A stretch of 24,067 bases of DNA, from the NCBI GenBank assembly GCA_045634005.1, contig JAZQZL010000088.1, forward strand, positions 1 through 24,067. Reading direction: 5' to 3'. Below the pieces are notes generated by a model, which worked only from the letters and a program-made list of their open reading frames with translations, did no database searches and was not told where the DNA came from. The position numbers and the translations under genes were made by a program. The first letter of the stretch is position 1, and every line of letters begins with the position of its first letter. Shown here in pieces: positions 7,447-14,266 of this stretch. The DNA comes from Flemingiibacterium sp045634005 (GTDB lineage Bacteria > Bacillota > Clostridia > Oscillospirales > CAG-272).

Positions 7447-9375
7447 TTACAGATCCACCGCGTCGGTGGCTCTATTCGAGTACACACGCTTTATCCAACG
7501 CTGATACACCTCGTCAAAGAGGCAGTTGTCAAACACTGTGTGTATCTCGGGCTCGAGCGAAAAGTGGAACTCGGTAAACGCTTTGGTCTGTTCTTTGATC
7601 TTCAACTCATCTCCGAGTGAATAGCGACGGATAAGCTCGGCGTACATCTTGCAAATGTCCGCGTGATACCAAAGGTATTTCCACGAAGCATTGCTATCCT
7701 TTTTCGCGTCGATATGCGTTGACTTGAACTCATCCACGAGCGCGTCAACTGCGTCCATACGCGCAGTCGCTGTTTTGAGTGCCGCAGGATTTTCGTTACG
7801 CATAAACTTCGCGTCAAACAGCTCCGAAATTTTCGCAAGGTACGCTTCAACAGCAGGGCCGTTTTCGCCGAACATATCGGCATAGTATTCGCGCGAGATG
7901 TCCTCAAATCGCGAATTCTTGTCCCAAAGTCCGCGAGCCATAGCATACATCGGAAGCGCGGTTGGGAGAGCTTGACGCATTTCCTGACAGCTGAGGTATC
8001 CCGCAAATCCAAGCTGATCGAGCGTAGTCACGTCGCGGTGGAGTGTTTTCGCGCAGGATGTGTAGCCGGGGTCAAGGAAGTGATCCCACATAAGATGGTA
8101 GTCGAATATCTGGGATTCGCATTTTACAAGCTCGCGCCATTCGTCAAGAAGCGCCATATTGAGCCCAAGCTCGCGCGGAAGCTTGACTTTATTTGTTACA
8201 AACGGCGGTATTTGGACATTTTCTTCCATTGGCGTATCAACGAATGCCGCGGAATACGTGCGAGTTATGGGCGCGAATTGGAAGATAAAGCGCTCGGGAT
8301 TGTTAAGGCGGGCCTTTATAGGCGCCCACATAAGGTCAACGTATGCCTCATACTGAAGAATTACGTCAAGACCCGCCTCGGTGAGCTGCCTATCCATCTC
8401 GTTGAGAATCTCCACGTACCAATCGGACGGGCGCAACTTGGTGCACTCGTCGCATTCGCAGAAGTTGTTAACTCCGTCCGCAAGGGAAATGCAAAGCACG
8501 TCGATATACGGATTTTCCTTGCAGTATTTTACAACGGCCTGTGCCATCAGGCGTTTCACCTTTGGATTTGAGTAGCAAAGCTGAGTCGAATTGATTCCTC
8601 CTCTGAATTTGCGCTTGCCGTCGATCATTGCAAAGCATTGTCGAAGTTCAGGCGTGAGAAGGGGAGAATTTTCATCATCAAATGACGCGTCAAGGCCAAA
8701 CGCGAGTGCGGTAAAGCCGTGACCTACTGCGAAATAGAGCAGTCCGCGCTTTATGATCTCCTCGTCAAAGCGCGCCTTTATACGGTGCGCATCTTCAAGG
8801 GCGATCGGCTCGGGAGAGAGAAACGGATTATGCTCATGAGAGTACCAACGATTAAAGAAGGGGAACGGCGTAAAGAACTGAACGTAGTATTCGTTGAGTC
8901 CGACGCGCGGCATCCACTCAACCATATTGAAAATGTGCTCGTAGTTAAGCGCGCCCTCGACAACGATACCGCGGTGTCTGTACGACGGAGATTCGTGTAT
9001 GCTTACAGTAAAGTCTTCAACACCGAGCGGCTTTTTTGGAATAATTTCGCCGTCAGCGCCCGGGCGCACCCACGCGCAACCGAGCGCACGGAGGAATCGG
9101 TAAGCCGCGATAAGCACAGCTCGTTCGTTTGCGCCCGTGATAATACCAGCGCCGTCCTTTACGTCAATCAAAATTTCGTCGTCAAAGCGTGAATACGCAA
9201 TTCGGTCAGCGCGTCCAACCCATAGCACGTTGGTAATTGACGGATCGTACTCACCGTACGTGCGCTGGTCAATAAGCAACCGTCCGTCGATCGCTTTCAG
9301 ACAGCGAGCAAGTTCGTCGATTGCATAGTTTAACGTTTTGTTATTGCCGATCTTGGCGAGTGTGATAGTGGTCAT
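7447..9375 (-). CDS. DUF4838 domain protein, putative glycoside hydrolase
   Basis: This is a 642-residue protein of the DUF4838 type. The N-terminal part (about 1-125) resembles the accessory domain in front of GH20/GH67-like barrels, with the signature ITGANERAVLIAAYRFLRAL (79-98) and then GCAWVRPG. The central barrel (about 130-480) contains SLADGVNNF followed by a compact cysteine group, Cys306, Cys308 and Cys311 in FCECDEC. That group is a DUF4838 hallmark that could bind a metal. Enzymatic activity for this family is not settled to my knowledge; it usually sits in polysaccharide-use loci. No signal peptide is visible. ATG 9375 is preferred because GGAGG lies 5 bases upstream, whereas the in-frame GTG at 9387 is part of that ribosome binding site. 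It has its own promoter and precedes the rhamnosidase. Confidence 0.8.
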   Translation of the reverse strand: MTTITLAKIGNNKTLNYAIDELARCLKAIDGRLLIDQRTYGEYDPSITNVLWVGRADRIAYSRFDDEILIDVKDGAGIITGANERAVLIAAYRFLRALGCAWVRPGADGEIIPKKPLGVEDFTVSIHESPSYRHRGIVVEGALNYEHIFNMVEWMPRVGLNEYYVQFFTPFPFFNRWYSHEHNPFLSPEPIALEDAHRIKARFDEEIIKRGLLYFAVGHGFTALAFGLDASFDDENSPLLTPELRQCFAMIDGKRKFRGGINSTQLCYSNPKVKRLMAQAVVKYCKENPYIDVLCISLADGVNNFCECDECTKLRPSDWYVEILNEMDRQLTEAGLDVILQYEAYVDLMWAPIKARLNNPERFIFQFAPITRTYSAAFVDTPMEENVQIPPFVTNKVKLPRELGLNMALLDEWRELVKCESQIFDYHLMWDHFLDPGYTSCAKTLHRDVTTLDQLGFAGYLSCQEMRQALPTALPMYAMARGLWDKNSRFEDISREYYADMFGENGPAVEAYLAKISELFDAKFMRNENPAALKTATARMDAVDALVDEFKSTHIDAKKDSNASWKYLWYHADICKMYAELIRRYSLGDELKIKEQTKAFTEFHFSLEPEIHTVFDNCLFDEVYQRWIKRVYSNRATDAVDL

Positions 9376-9417
9376 ATATTCCTCCACAGAAATTGATGCT
9401 TCTGATACGTTAAAGAC

Positions 9418-9446
9418 AGTTTACACCTTTTAAACTTGAAAGTCAA
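9418..9446 (-). promoter_or_regulatory. Sigma-A promoter for the DUF4838-rhamnosidase genes, with an operator-like palindrome
   Basis: On the minus strand TTGACT (9446-9441) and TAAACT (9423-9418) are 17 bases apart. The -10 lies about 43 bases upstream of the DUF4838 start codon. The -35 is embedded in a 6-3-6 palindrome, ACTTGA-AAG-TCAAGT (9434-9448), so a repressor or activator site is plausible. This separates the two hydrolases from the three upstream redox genes. Confidence 0.65.
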
Positions 9447-9500
9447 GTGACAAATCACCTGTAATTACGGAGCAATCAACTGCGCATGTAAAGCGGCAGA

Positions 9501-10352
9501 TTATATATTCCTTAAAACGCCCTCTATGAACGCCTTTGCACCGGCAATATCCTTCAGTCTGTCTGCGCCCGCCTCACGCTCAATGGTGAGATATCCGTCG
9601 TAGCCAATACGCTTCAAAGCGGCGAGGTAAGCGGGGAAGTCAACGTCGCCCGTGCCGACTGCGACCTCCTTGAAGTAATCCGCAGCATTGAGCCCCTCAA
9701 TACCGCCAACTGCAAAGCTGTCGTAAATTATTTTGGGATCGGTGCAAACAAGCATTTTGCCGTCCTTTATATGGGTATGAACGATGTAAGGTGCAAGAAT
9801 TTCAACAGCCTCAACGGGATCTTCACCTGTAACCATAACGAAATTTGCGGGATCGAGATTTACGCCGACTCCGCCTGCGGTGTCCTCTATGAATGCGCAA
9901 AGTGTTTTCGCCCTCTCGGGACCGGTTTCAATGGCAAGCGTTACGCCACGGCTTTTTGCGTAAAGTCCGCAGACACCAAGCGCTTCAAGCATAACGGCGT
10001 AGCGTTCCTCGCTTTTATCATCGGGAATGACACCGATATGAGTGGTGATAACAGCGGTTTCGAAATCCTCGGCCAAATCAATGATGCGCTTTGTTTTTTC
10101 AATCCTGAGCGGATTGTCTGCCGCGATCTGATAGCCGTAACCTCCCATATCTCCGCATATTGCGCTGATCTCAAGTCCATTACTTGAAAGTAGCTTTTTA
10201 TATTTGGCGCGCGCCGCCTTGTTAAGCTCGTCAGCGGAAAAAATGCCTTCGGTTGCGTATATTTGAACTCCACTAAAGCCAAGCTCTGCGGCACGCTCAA
10301 TGCCTCGGTCAACGCCTTCCTTAAAGCAGTCTGTAATTACACCTAATTTCAT
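9501..10352 (-). CDS. TIM-barrel sugar isomerase/epimerase-like protein (AP endonuclease 2 superfamily)
   Basis: This is a 283-residue protein with the xylose-isomerase-like TIM barrel shared by sugar phosphate isomerases, 3-epimerases and inosose dehydratase. The metal ligands can be traced: Glu142 in IETGPE, Asp167 in NLDPANF, a His of HTHIKD (192-195) and Glu258 in TIEREAG. Such enzymes interconvert ketoses or keto-inositols or eliminate water or glycosyl groups from keto-sugars. Which reaction occurs here is not visible. It sits immediately downstream of two Gfo/Idh/MocA oxidoreductases, as in inositol or keto-glycoside pathways. I chose ATG 10352 (GGAGG 7 bases upstream); it lies 11 bases after the previous stop, so it is in the same transcript. 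Confidence 0.85.
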   Translation of the reverse strand: MKLGVITDCFKEGVDRGIERAAELGFSGVQIYATEGIFSADELNKAARAKYKKLLSSNGLEISAICGDMGGYGYQIAADNPLRIEKTKRIIDLAEDFETAVITTHIGVIPDDKSEERYAVMLEALGVCGLYAKSRGVTLAIETGPERAKTLCAFIEDTAGGVGVNLDPANFVMVTGEDPVEAVEILAPYIVHTHIKDGKMLVCTDPKIIYDSFAVGGIEGLNAADYFKEVAVGTGDVDFPAYLAALKRIGYDGYLTIEREAGADRLKDIAGAKAFIEGVLRNI

Positions 10353-10363
10353 AAATGCCTCCA

Positions 10364-11164
10364 TTATTTTGACAGGAGCTCTTCACGTATTCTGATAACC
10401 TCGAGAGTTTGCGTGATGTCAAACGAAACGGTCTTTTCATCGAAAAATCTTACAATGTCACACAGAAGATTCTGGAAGAATTCCGAGCTTACGCCTTTAT
10501 ATATTGGCTTGCCGTCAGCGTCCTCGCCCGAAATTGAATAGGGAAGCTTCGGTGCATATACGAGCGTAGCCTGCTTTCCGCTTGCGGTGGAAAGATGGCA
10601 AAAACGGTGATTGCCTTGGCAAACTACGCTCGTGTCGGTGATGCTCTCGCCGAGTATCTTTACAGCCATTTCTATCATATGTATACAGTATTCGGGAAAA
10701 TTTCCGCCGCAACCAGTTATTATTGTATTTTTGCTGTCGGTAAAGCTTGCAAGCTCGTCAGCATACCTGAGTGCAGATGTGCTGAAGAACGGCACGCTGT
10801 ATTTTTCTGCAAGAGCAAAAATCTCCTTTGCCTCGTCAAGATCGGGCGCGAAGGCCTTGTCGATATACGTTGGCTTGCCGTATTTAAAAACCTCTTTCGC
10901 GTACGGTAAGTGCTTTTCGGGATTGCTTGGTGCAAGAATAATGATAGCGTCGCATTCCGTGCAAAGCTCATCTATGGTTGCACATTTTTTAGTGCCGTAA
11001 TCAGCACACCATTTGTCGGTCGTAACTCCGTCCAGCGGTGAGGTGTCAAGCTCCGCCCACACGTGAGTCACCTTATAGTCACTGCCTGCCGCGTCGATCC
11101 ACGCAGGGTAGTTGTTTGCGTGCCACTCGCTTATGTAATAATCAACAAATCCTATTTTTTTCAT
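10364..11164 (-). CDS. Short Gfo/Idh/MocA-like oxidoreductase homologue
   Basis: This is a 266-residue protein with the general plan of Gfo/Idh/MocA oxidoreductases: a Rossmann half (1-125) with AIIILAPSNPEKHLPYAKEV and GKPTYIDKAFAP (96-107), where Lys103 stands for the family's EKP lysine, followed by an alpha/beta half with CIHMIEMAV (His162). The first strand is MKKIGFVDYY instead of a GxGxxG dinucleotide motif, and the protein is shorter than the usual 330-380 residues. It may therefore bind cofactor atypically or act as a partner of the preceding full-length enzyme. The ATG overlaps the upstream stop (ATGA), which implies translational coupling. AGGAG is about 11 bases upstream, and a TTG at 11173 is a less likely start. 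The family is fairly sure; activity is uncertain. Confidence 0.72.
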   Translation of the reverse strand: MKKIGFVDYYISEWHANNYPAWIDAAGSDYKVTHVWAELDTSPLDGVTTDKWCADYGTKKCATIDELCTECDAIIILAPSNPEKHLPYAKEVFKYGKPTYIDKAFAPDLDEAKEIFALAEKYSVPFFSTSALRYADELASFTDSKNTIITGCGGNFPEYCIHMIEMAVKILGESITDTSVVCQGNHRFCHLSTASGKQATLVYAPKLPYSISGEDADGKPIYKGVSSEFFQNLLCDIVRFFDEKTVSFDITQTLEVIRIREELLSK

Positions 11165-12225
11165 TTTAAGCAAATCTCCTTCTTGGCATCGGAGGACGCG
11201 TAAAGCATATCGAGAAGCTTTGCGCTCTCAAGAATGTTTTCGATGTTGCTTCTGTTCTTTATGCCGCTGTTTACGGATTCGATAAACCCTACGCTCTCGC
11301 AGTAATACATATCGGGGATATCGTATTCGGGACAAACGGTTTCAAGCGTCGTTCCATCGTAAAATTCAAATTTGCCGCGATACGTAAGCCTTGCGCCGCC
11401 CTTGTCGCCCATAAAGTCAATAAACATTTCGTTTTTGGCGATATTTTGAGCCCAAGCACCGTTGAAGGAAATGCTTGCCTTGTCGGTTCTGATGTGTCCC
11501 GTAATAAAATCGTCCACGTCGTTGGTTCCGTTTTCAACGTCCGACGTATCTTCTGCCCACATATACGTATACTTATACTCCTTCATATCCTTTGCAATTT
11601 CAGAGTAAGCGTCGCAGGTTACGGTTTCGATTTTTGCGCCGCCCATTACGTAGAGTATGAGATCGAGGAAATGGACACCCCAGTCAATGAGAACGCCGCC
11701 GCCGGATTGCGATTTCGTGGTAAACGCGCCGCCGAGTCCGGGGATGGAACGGAAGCTTCTGAAGGAGCAGTAAACGTGGTACAGCTTACCAAACTTTCCC
11801 TCGCGGTACATTTCTTCAAGCATTTCGATCGACTTATTGTAGCGGTTGCAAACACCGATGTTGAGTATCTTCCCCTGCTTTTTGGCCTCTTCAGCCATTT
11901 CGCAGGAAAGCTCATAGTTTACAGTGATGGGCTTTTCGCAGAAAACGTGCTTGCCTGCACGAAGCGCATCCATAGTTATGGTGTAGTGAGAGTAGTTGGG
12001 GGTGAGAACGTATACGGCCTCAACCTCTTCATCCGCAAGCGCGACTTTGTAATCGGTGATTACGGTTTCAATGAACGGGAATTTCTTTTTTGCTTCCTCT
12101 GCCTTTTCCTCTATTAAGTCGCAAGCGTATTTGATGCGTACGTTGTCCATCTTTTCAAAGGCGGGGAAGTGAGCGTCATTCGCTATTCGTCCGCAACCGA
12201 TAACGGCAATTACAGTATTTTTCAT
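11161..12225 (-). CDS. Gfo/Idh/MocA family NAD(P)-dependent oxidoreductase
   Basis: This is a 354-residue, full-length member. IAVIGCGRIA (6-15) is the nucleotide-binding GxGxxA loop, GKHVFCEKPI (91-100) contains the catalytic-site EKP (Lys98), and GGGVLIDWGVHFLDL (175-189) carries Asp181 and His185 of the substrate-oxidising site. The family oxidises or reduces hydroxyls of sugars, inositols and their derivatives with NAD(P). The substrate here is unknown, but the operon suggests a glycoside- or polyol-derived compound. It is the first gene of the minus-strand run and lies divergent from an AraC regulator. GGAAAGGG about 8 bases upstream of the ATG serves as the ribosome binding site. Confidence 0.9.
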   Translation of the reverse strand: MKNTVIAVIGCGRIANDAHFPAFEKMDNVRIKYACDLIEEKAEEAKKKFPFIETVITDYKVALADEEVEAVYVLTPNYSHYTITMDALRAGKHVFCEKPITVNYELSCEMAEEAKKQGKILNIGVCNRYNKSIEMLEEMYREGKFGKLYHVYCSFRSFRSIPGLGGAFTTKSQSGGGVLIDWGVHFLDLILYVMGGAKIETVTCDAYSEIAKDMKEYKYTYMWAEDTSDVENGTNDVDDFITGHIRTDKASISFNGAWAQNIAKNEMFIDFMGDKGGARLTYRGKFEFYDGTTLETVCPEYDIPDMYYCESVGFIESVNSGIKNRSNIENILESAKLLDMLYASSDAKKEICLK

Positions 12226-12257
12226 AATAAAACCCTTTCCATCAATTAAATAAGTTA

Positions 12258-12279
12258 CTATAGCCGTTCAAGCTATAGC
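12258..12279. promoter_or_regulatory. CTATAGC direct repeat in the leader of the oxidoreductase operon
   Basis: CTATAGC occurs at 12258-12264 and 12273-12279, 15 bp start to start, within the 228-base divergent gap 12226-12453. A 13-bp palindrome, ACAATT-T-AATTGT, lies nearby at 12300-12312. AraC-type activators often use directly repeated half-sites, and an araC gene is next door, so these are candidate binding sites. I see only a weak -10 (TATAGT on the minus strand) for the operon, which fits an activator-dependent promoter. Confidence 0.3.
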
Positions 12280-12389
12280 GCAAGAAGTGTTGTTTTGCCA
12301 CAATTTAATTGTACCTTAAGGTGCGCTGTATGTAAATGTTAGTATTTTGGCTTTTTGTTGTCATTTTTTTATATTGCCGTAAAACGCTA

Positions 12390-12418
12390 TTGACAAGCCG
12401 TCGCTGTCTTGTTATAAT
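12390..12418 (+). promoter_or_regulatory. Consensus sigma-A promoter of the AraC-EamA-GRE1-SGNH genes
   Basis: TTGACA (12390-12395), a 17-base spacer and TATAAT (12413-12418) form a full consensus match. Initiation is expected near 12425, about 30 bases upstream of the regulator's ATG. No other clear promoter is seen before the transporter or the glycyl radical enzyme, so it may drive the whole + strand run to 17248. Confidence 0.85.
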
Positions 12419-12453
12419 GGACTTAAAGTCAGAATGGGTGAAGAGGTGGTACA

Positions 12454-13350
12454 ATGAAGGGGAAAAGTGAGCATTCAAAGAGTAATCCTGAGGTACAGTA
12501 TCACGTTAATATAGGTCATATTTATTCGCCGTTAAAGTTCGGTAGTACGGCACTTTATCAAATAGGCAGGCTTTACTCGAAAAGCAATACGGTAATCGAC
12601 ACTCACGTGCAGGGGAATTTTTTTGAGCTGACTATCGTTACCGACGGCGCAGGGATAGTCACCACCAATAATATCCCAACGCAGGTTGAGAGAGGTGATA
12701 TTTATCTTTCTTTTCCGTGCGACAGCCATAAGATAGAGTCCGACGCAAAGCGGCCGCTTAAATACGATTTCTGCTCCTTTAGCACGGAGAACGAAGCGCT
12801 TTCTGCCGAGCTTGAAAAGCTTATAATCGAATTTAACTCTGCCAATTCACGAGTGTTTCGAGATGGAAAAATATCAACACTCGTTAGCAACGCTATCACA
12901 GAGCTTAAATACGAAAACTTTTTCTCAAACGATGTAATCGCCTGCATTTTAGAGCAGATAGTAATTTACGTTATAAGAAACTTCAAGCAAGAGAATATGA
13001 ACGCAGGCTTTGAGCATGTTACAAACGCCGAGGCACTGTGCTATCGCCTTATGAATCACATAGATACCCATATATACTCCATAAAAAATCTTGAGGAGCT
13101 TGCCGGGGGTATGGGGTACAGCTACGGGTACCTCTCCACGGTGTTCAAGAAGGTTACGTCAAACACGCTTCTTGACTATTACCAGAACAAAAAGTTTGAG
13201 ATGGCGAGGCTTTTGGTGCTCGAAAAAAAGCTGAAGGTCAGGGAAATCGCGGAGATGCTTAATTATTCATCCGTGTATGCGTTCAGCAAGGCGTTCAAGA
13301 GGCATTTCGGCTGCTCTCCGAAAAATTGCGGCAGTGAACATTTTGAATAG
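12454..13350 (+). CDS. AraC family transcriptional regulator (upstream of GRE 1)
   Basis: This is a 298-residue regulator with an N-terminal cupin-like sensing domain (about 20-110; HVQGNFFELTIVTDGAG and GDIYLSFPCDSH are typical) and a C-terminal AraC double helix-turn-helix. Helix-turn-helix 1 lies around 211-232 (LEELAGGMGYSYGYLSTVFK) and helix-turn-helix 2 around 260-283 (VREIAEMLNYSSVYAFSKAF, then the family's F..G.SP ending). It is likely a sugar-responsive activator of the divergent oxidoreductase operon and/or of the genes downstream. The ribosome binding site AGGTGG is 5-6 bases before the ATG. The ligand is unknown. Confidence 0.9.
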   Translation: MKGKSEHSKSNPEVQYHVNIGHIYSPLKFGSTALYQIGRLYSKSNTVIDTHVQGNFFELTIVTDGAGIVTTNNIPTQVERGDIYLSFPCDSHKIESDAKRPLKYDFCSFSTENEALSAELEKLIIEFNSANSRVFRDGKISTLVSNAITELKYENFFSNDVIACILEQIVIYVIRNFKQENMNAGFEHVTNAEALCYRLMNHIDTHIYSIKNLEELAGGMGYSYGYLSTVFKKVTSNTLLDYYQNKKFEMARLLVLEKKLKVREIAEMLNYSSVYAFSKAFKRHFGCSPKNCGSEHFE

Positions 13351-13405
13351 CTCAGCACTGCTTTGAGATGAGAAAAGTCTGATAGAAAGGATTTGCCATA
13401 AATTT

Positions 13406-14248
13406 ATGAAAAAAGCTCTGCAGATAAGTCCGCTTGTGCTACTGATGCTTACTGCGGTTTTATGGAGCACGCAGGGAGTTCTCGGCAAATGGAACGATTG
13501 GAATTCACTGACGCTCGTTGGATTCAGAGGGATAGTAGCCGCCGCGGTGATAGGGCTATACAGAAAAGATTTCAGAGTGCCGCGCGGTGCAAAAAACTAT
13601 ATTGCCGCCGCGGCGGTGGCTTTGACCGCACTCCTCTTTATAAGTGCGACGAAAATGACAAGCGCGGCAAACGCCGTGGTCTTGCAGTACACTATGCCCG
13701 TATTTGTAATTCTTTACTGCGCGGTGTACAAAAAGCAGACGCCGAAAAAGGCTGACATCGCGTGCGTTATTCTGATGCTTGTCGGTGTTGTGCTTTGCTG
13801 CTTTGGCGAGCTTGGCGGCGGCGAAATGCTCGGCAACGCGCTTTCGCTTGTTTCCGCCGTCACGTTAGCGACGGTATATATATTGGGCGGCAGTACTGAC
13901 TGTGATACTCTCGGATATACGTATCTTGGTAATCTGTTTTGCATTCTTCTGATACCTATGGGGCTTTTTGAGGGAATACCCGTGTTCGACGCCAAAAACA
14001 TCGTATCTACGGTGCTTATGGGGCTTTCCGTAGGACTTGGATACGTGCTTTTCTCGGTGGCATTTATGAAAAAAGCAGATCCGACGAAGGCGGCGATCAT
14101 CTCGTATATAGAGCCGGTTATGAATCCGCTGCTCGTGTTCATCTTTTTAGGCGAAACGCCGGGGCTCGTCGGATTTATTGGAATTTTTATAGTGATTTTT
14201 ACCGCGCTCGCTTATTCTGTAATAACATCAAGAAAAGATAAAAACTGA
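13406..14248 (+). CDS. EamA/DMT-family transporter
   Basis: This is a 280-residue integral membrane protein with about ten hydrophobic segments in two EamA repeats. The first repeat starts LVLLMLTAVLWSTQGVLGKW; the second includes a late SYIEPVMNPLLVFIFLGE motif, typical of drug/metabolite transporters. Such carriers move small metabolites, amino acids or nucleosides across the cytoplasmic membrane; direction and substrate cannot be read. It sits between the AraC gene and GRE 1 on the same strand, so import of a GRE substrate or export of a product is a reasonable guess. The ribosome binding site is poor (AAAGG about 15 bases upstream), but no better in-frame start exists. It ends 18 bases before GRE 1. 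Confidence 0.88.
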   Translation: MKKALQISPLVLLMLTAVLWSTQGVLGKWNDWNSLTLVGFRGIVAAAVIGLYRKDFRVPRGAKNYIAAAAVALTALLFISATKMTSAANAVVLQYTMPVFVILYCAVYKKQTPKKADIACVILMLVGVVLCCFGELGGGEMLGNALSLVSAVTLATVYILGGSTDCDTLGYTYLGNLFCILLIPMGLFEGIPVFDAKNIVSTVLMGLSVGLGYVLFSVAFMKKADPTKAAIISYIEPVMNPLLVFIFLGETPGLVGFIGIFIVIFTALAYSVITSRKDKN

Positions 14249-14266
14249 TTTATTGTGGAGGTAACT

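Noticed and set aside
9447..9458. CRP-type site (GTGA-N4-TCAC)
   Set aside because: The spacer is 4 instead of 6 bases and CRP-type control is not typical for clostridia; kept only as a local palindrome.
11446..12117. + strand frame of 223 codons opposite the MocA oxidoreductase
   Set aside because: It is antisense to a clear Gfo/Idh/MocA gene with intact motifs and has no start signal.
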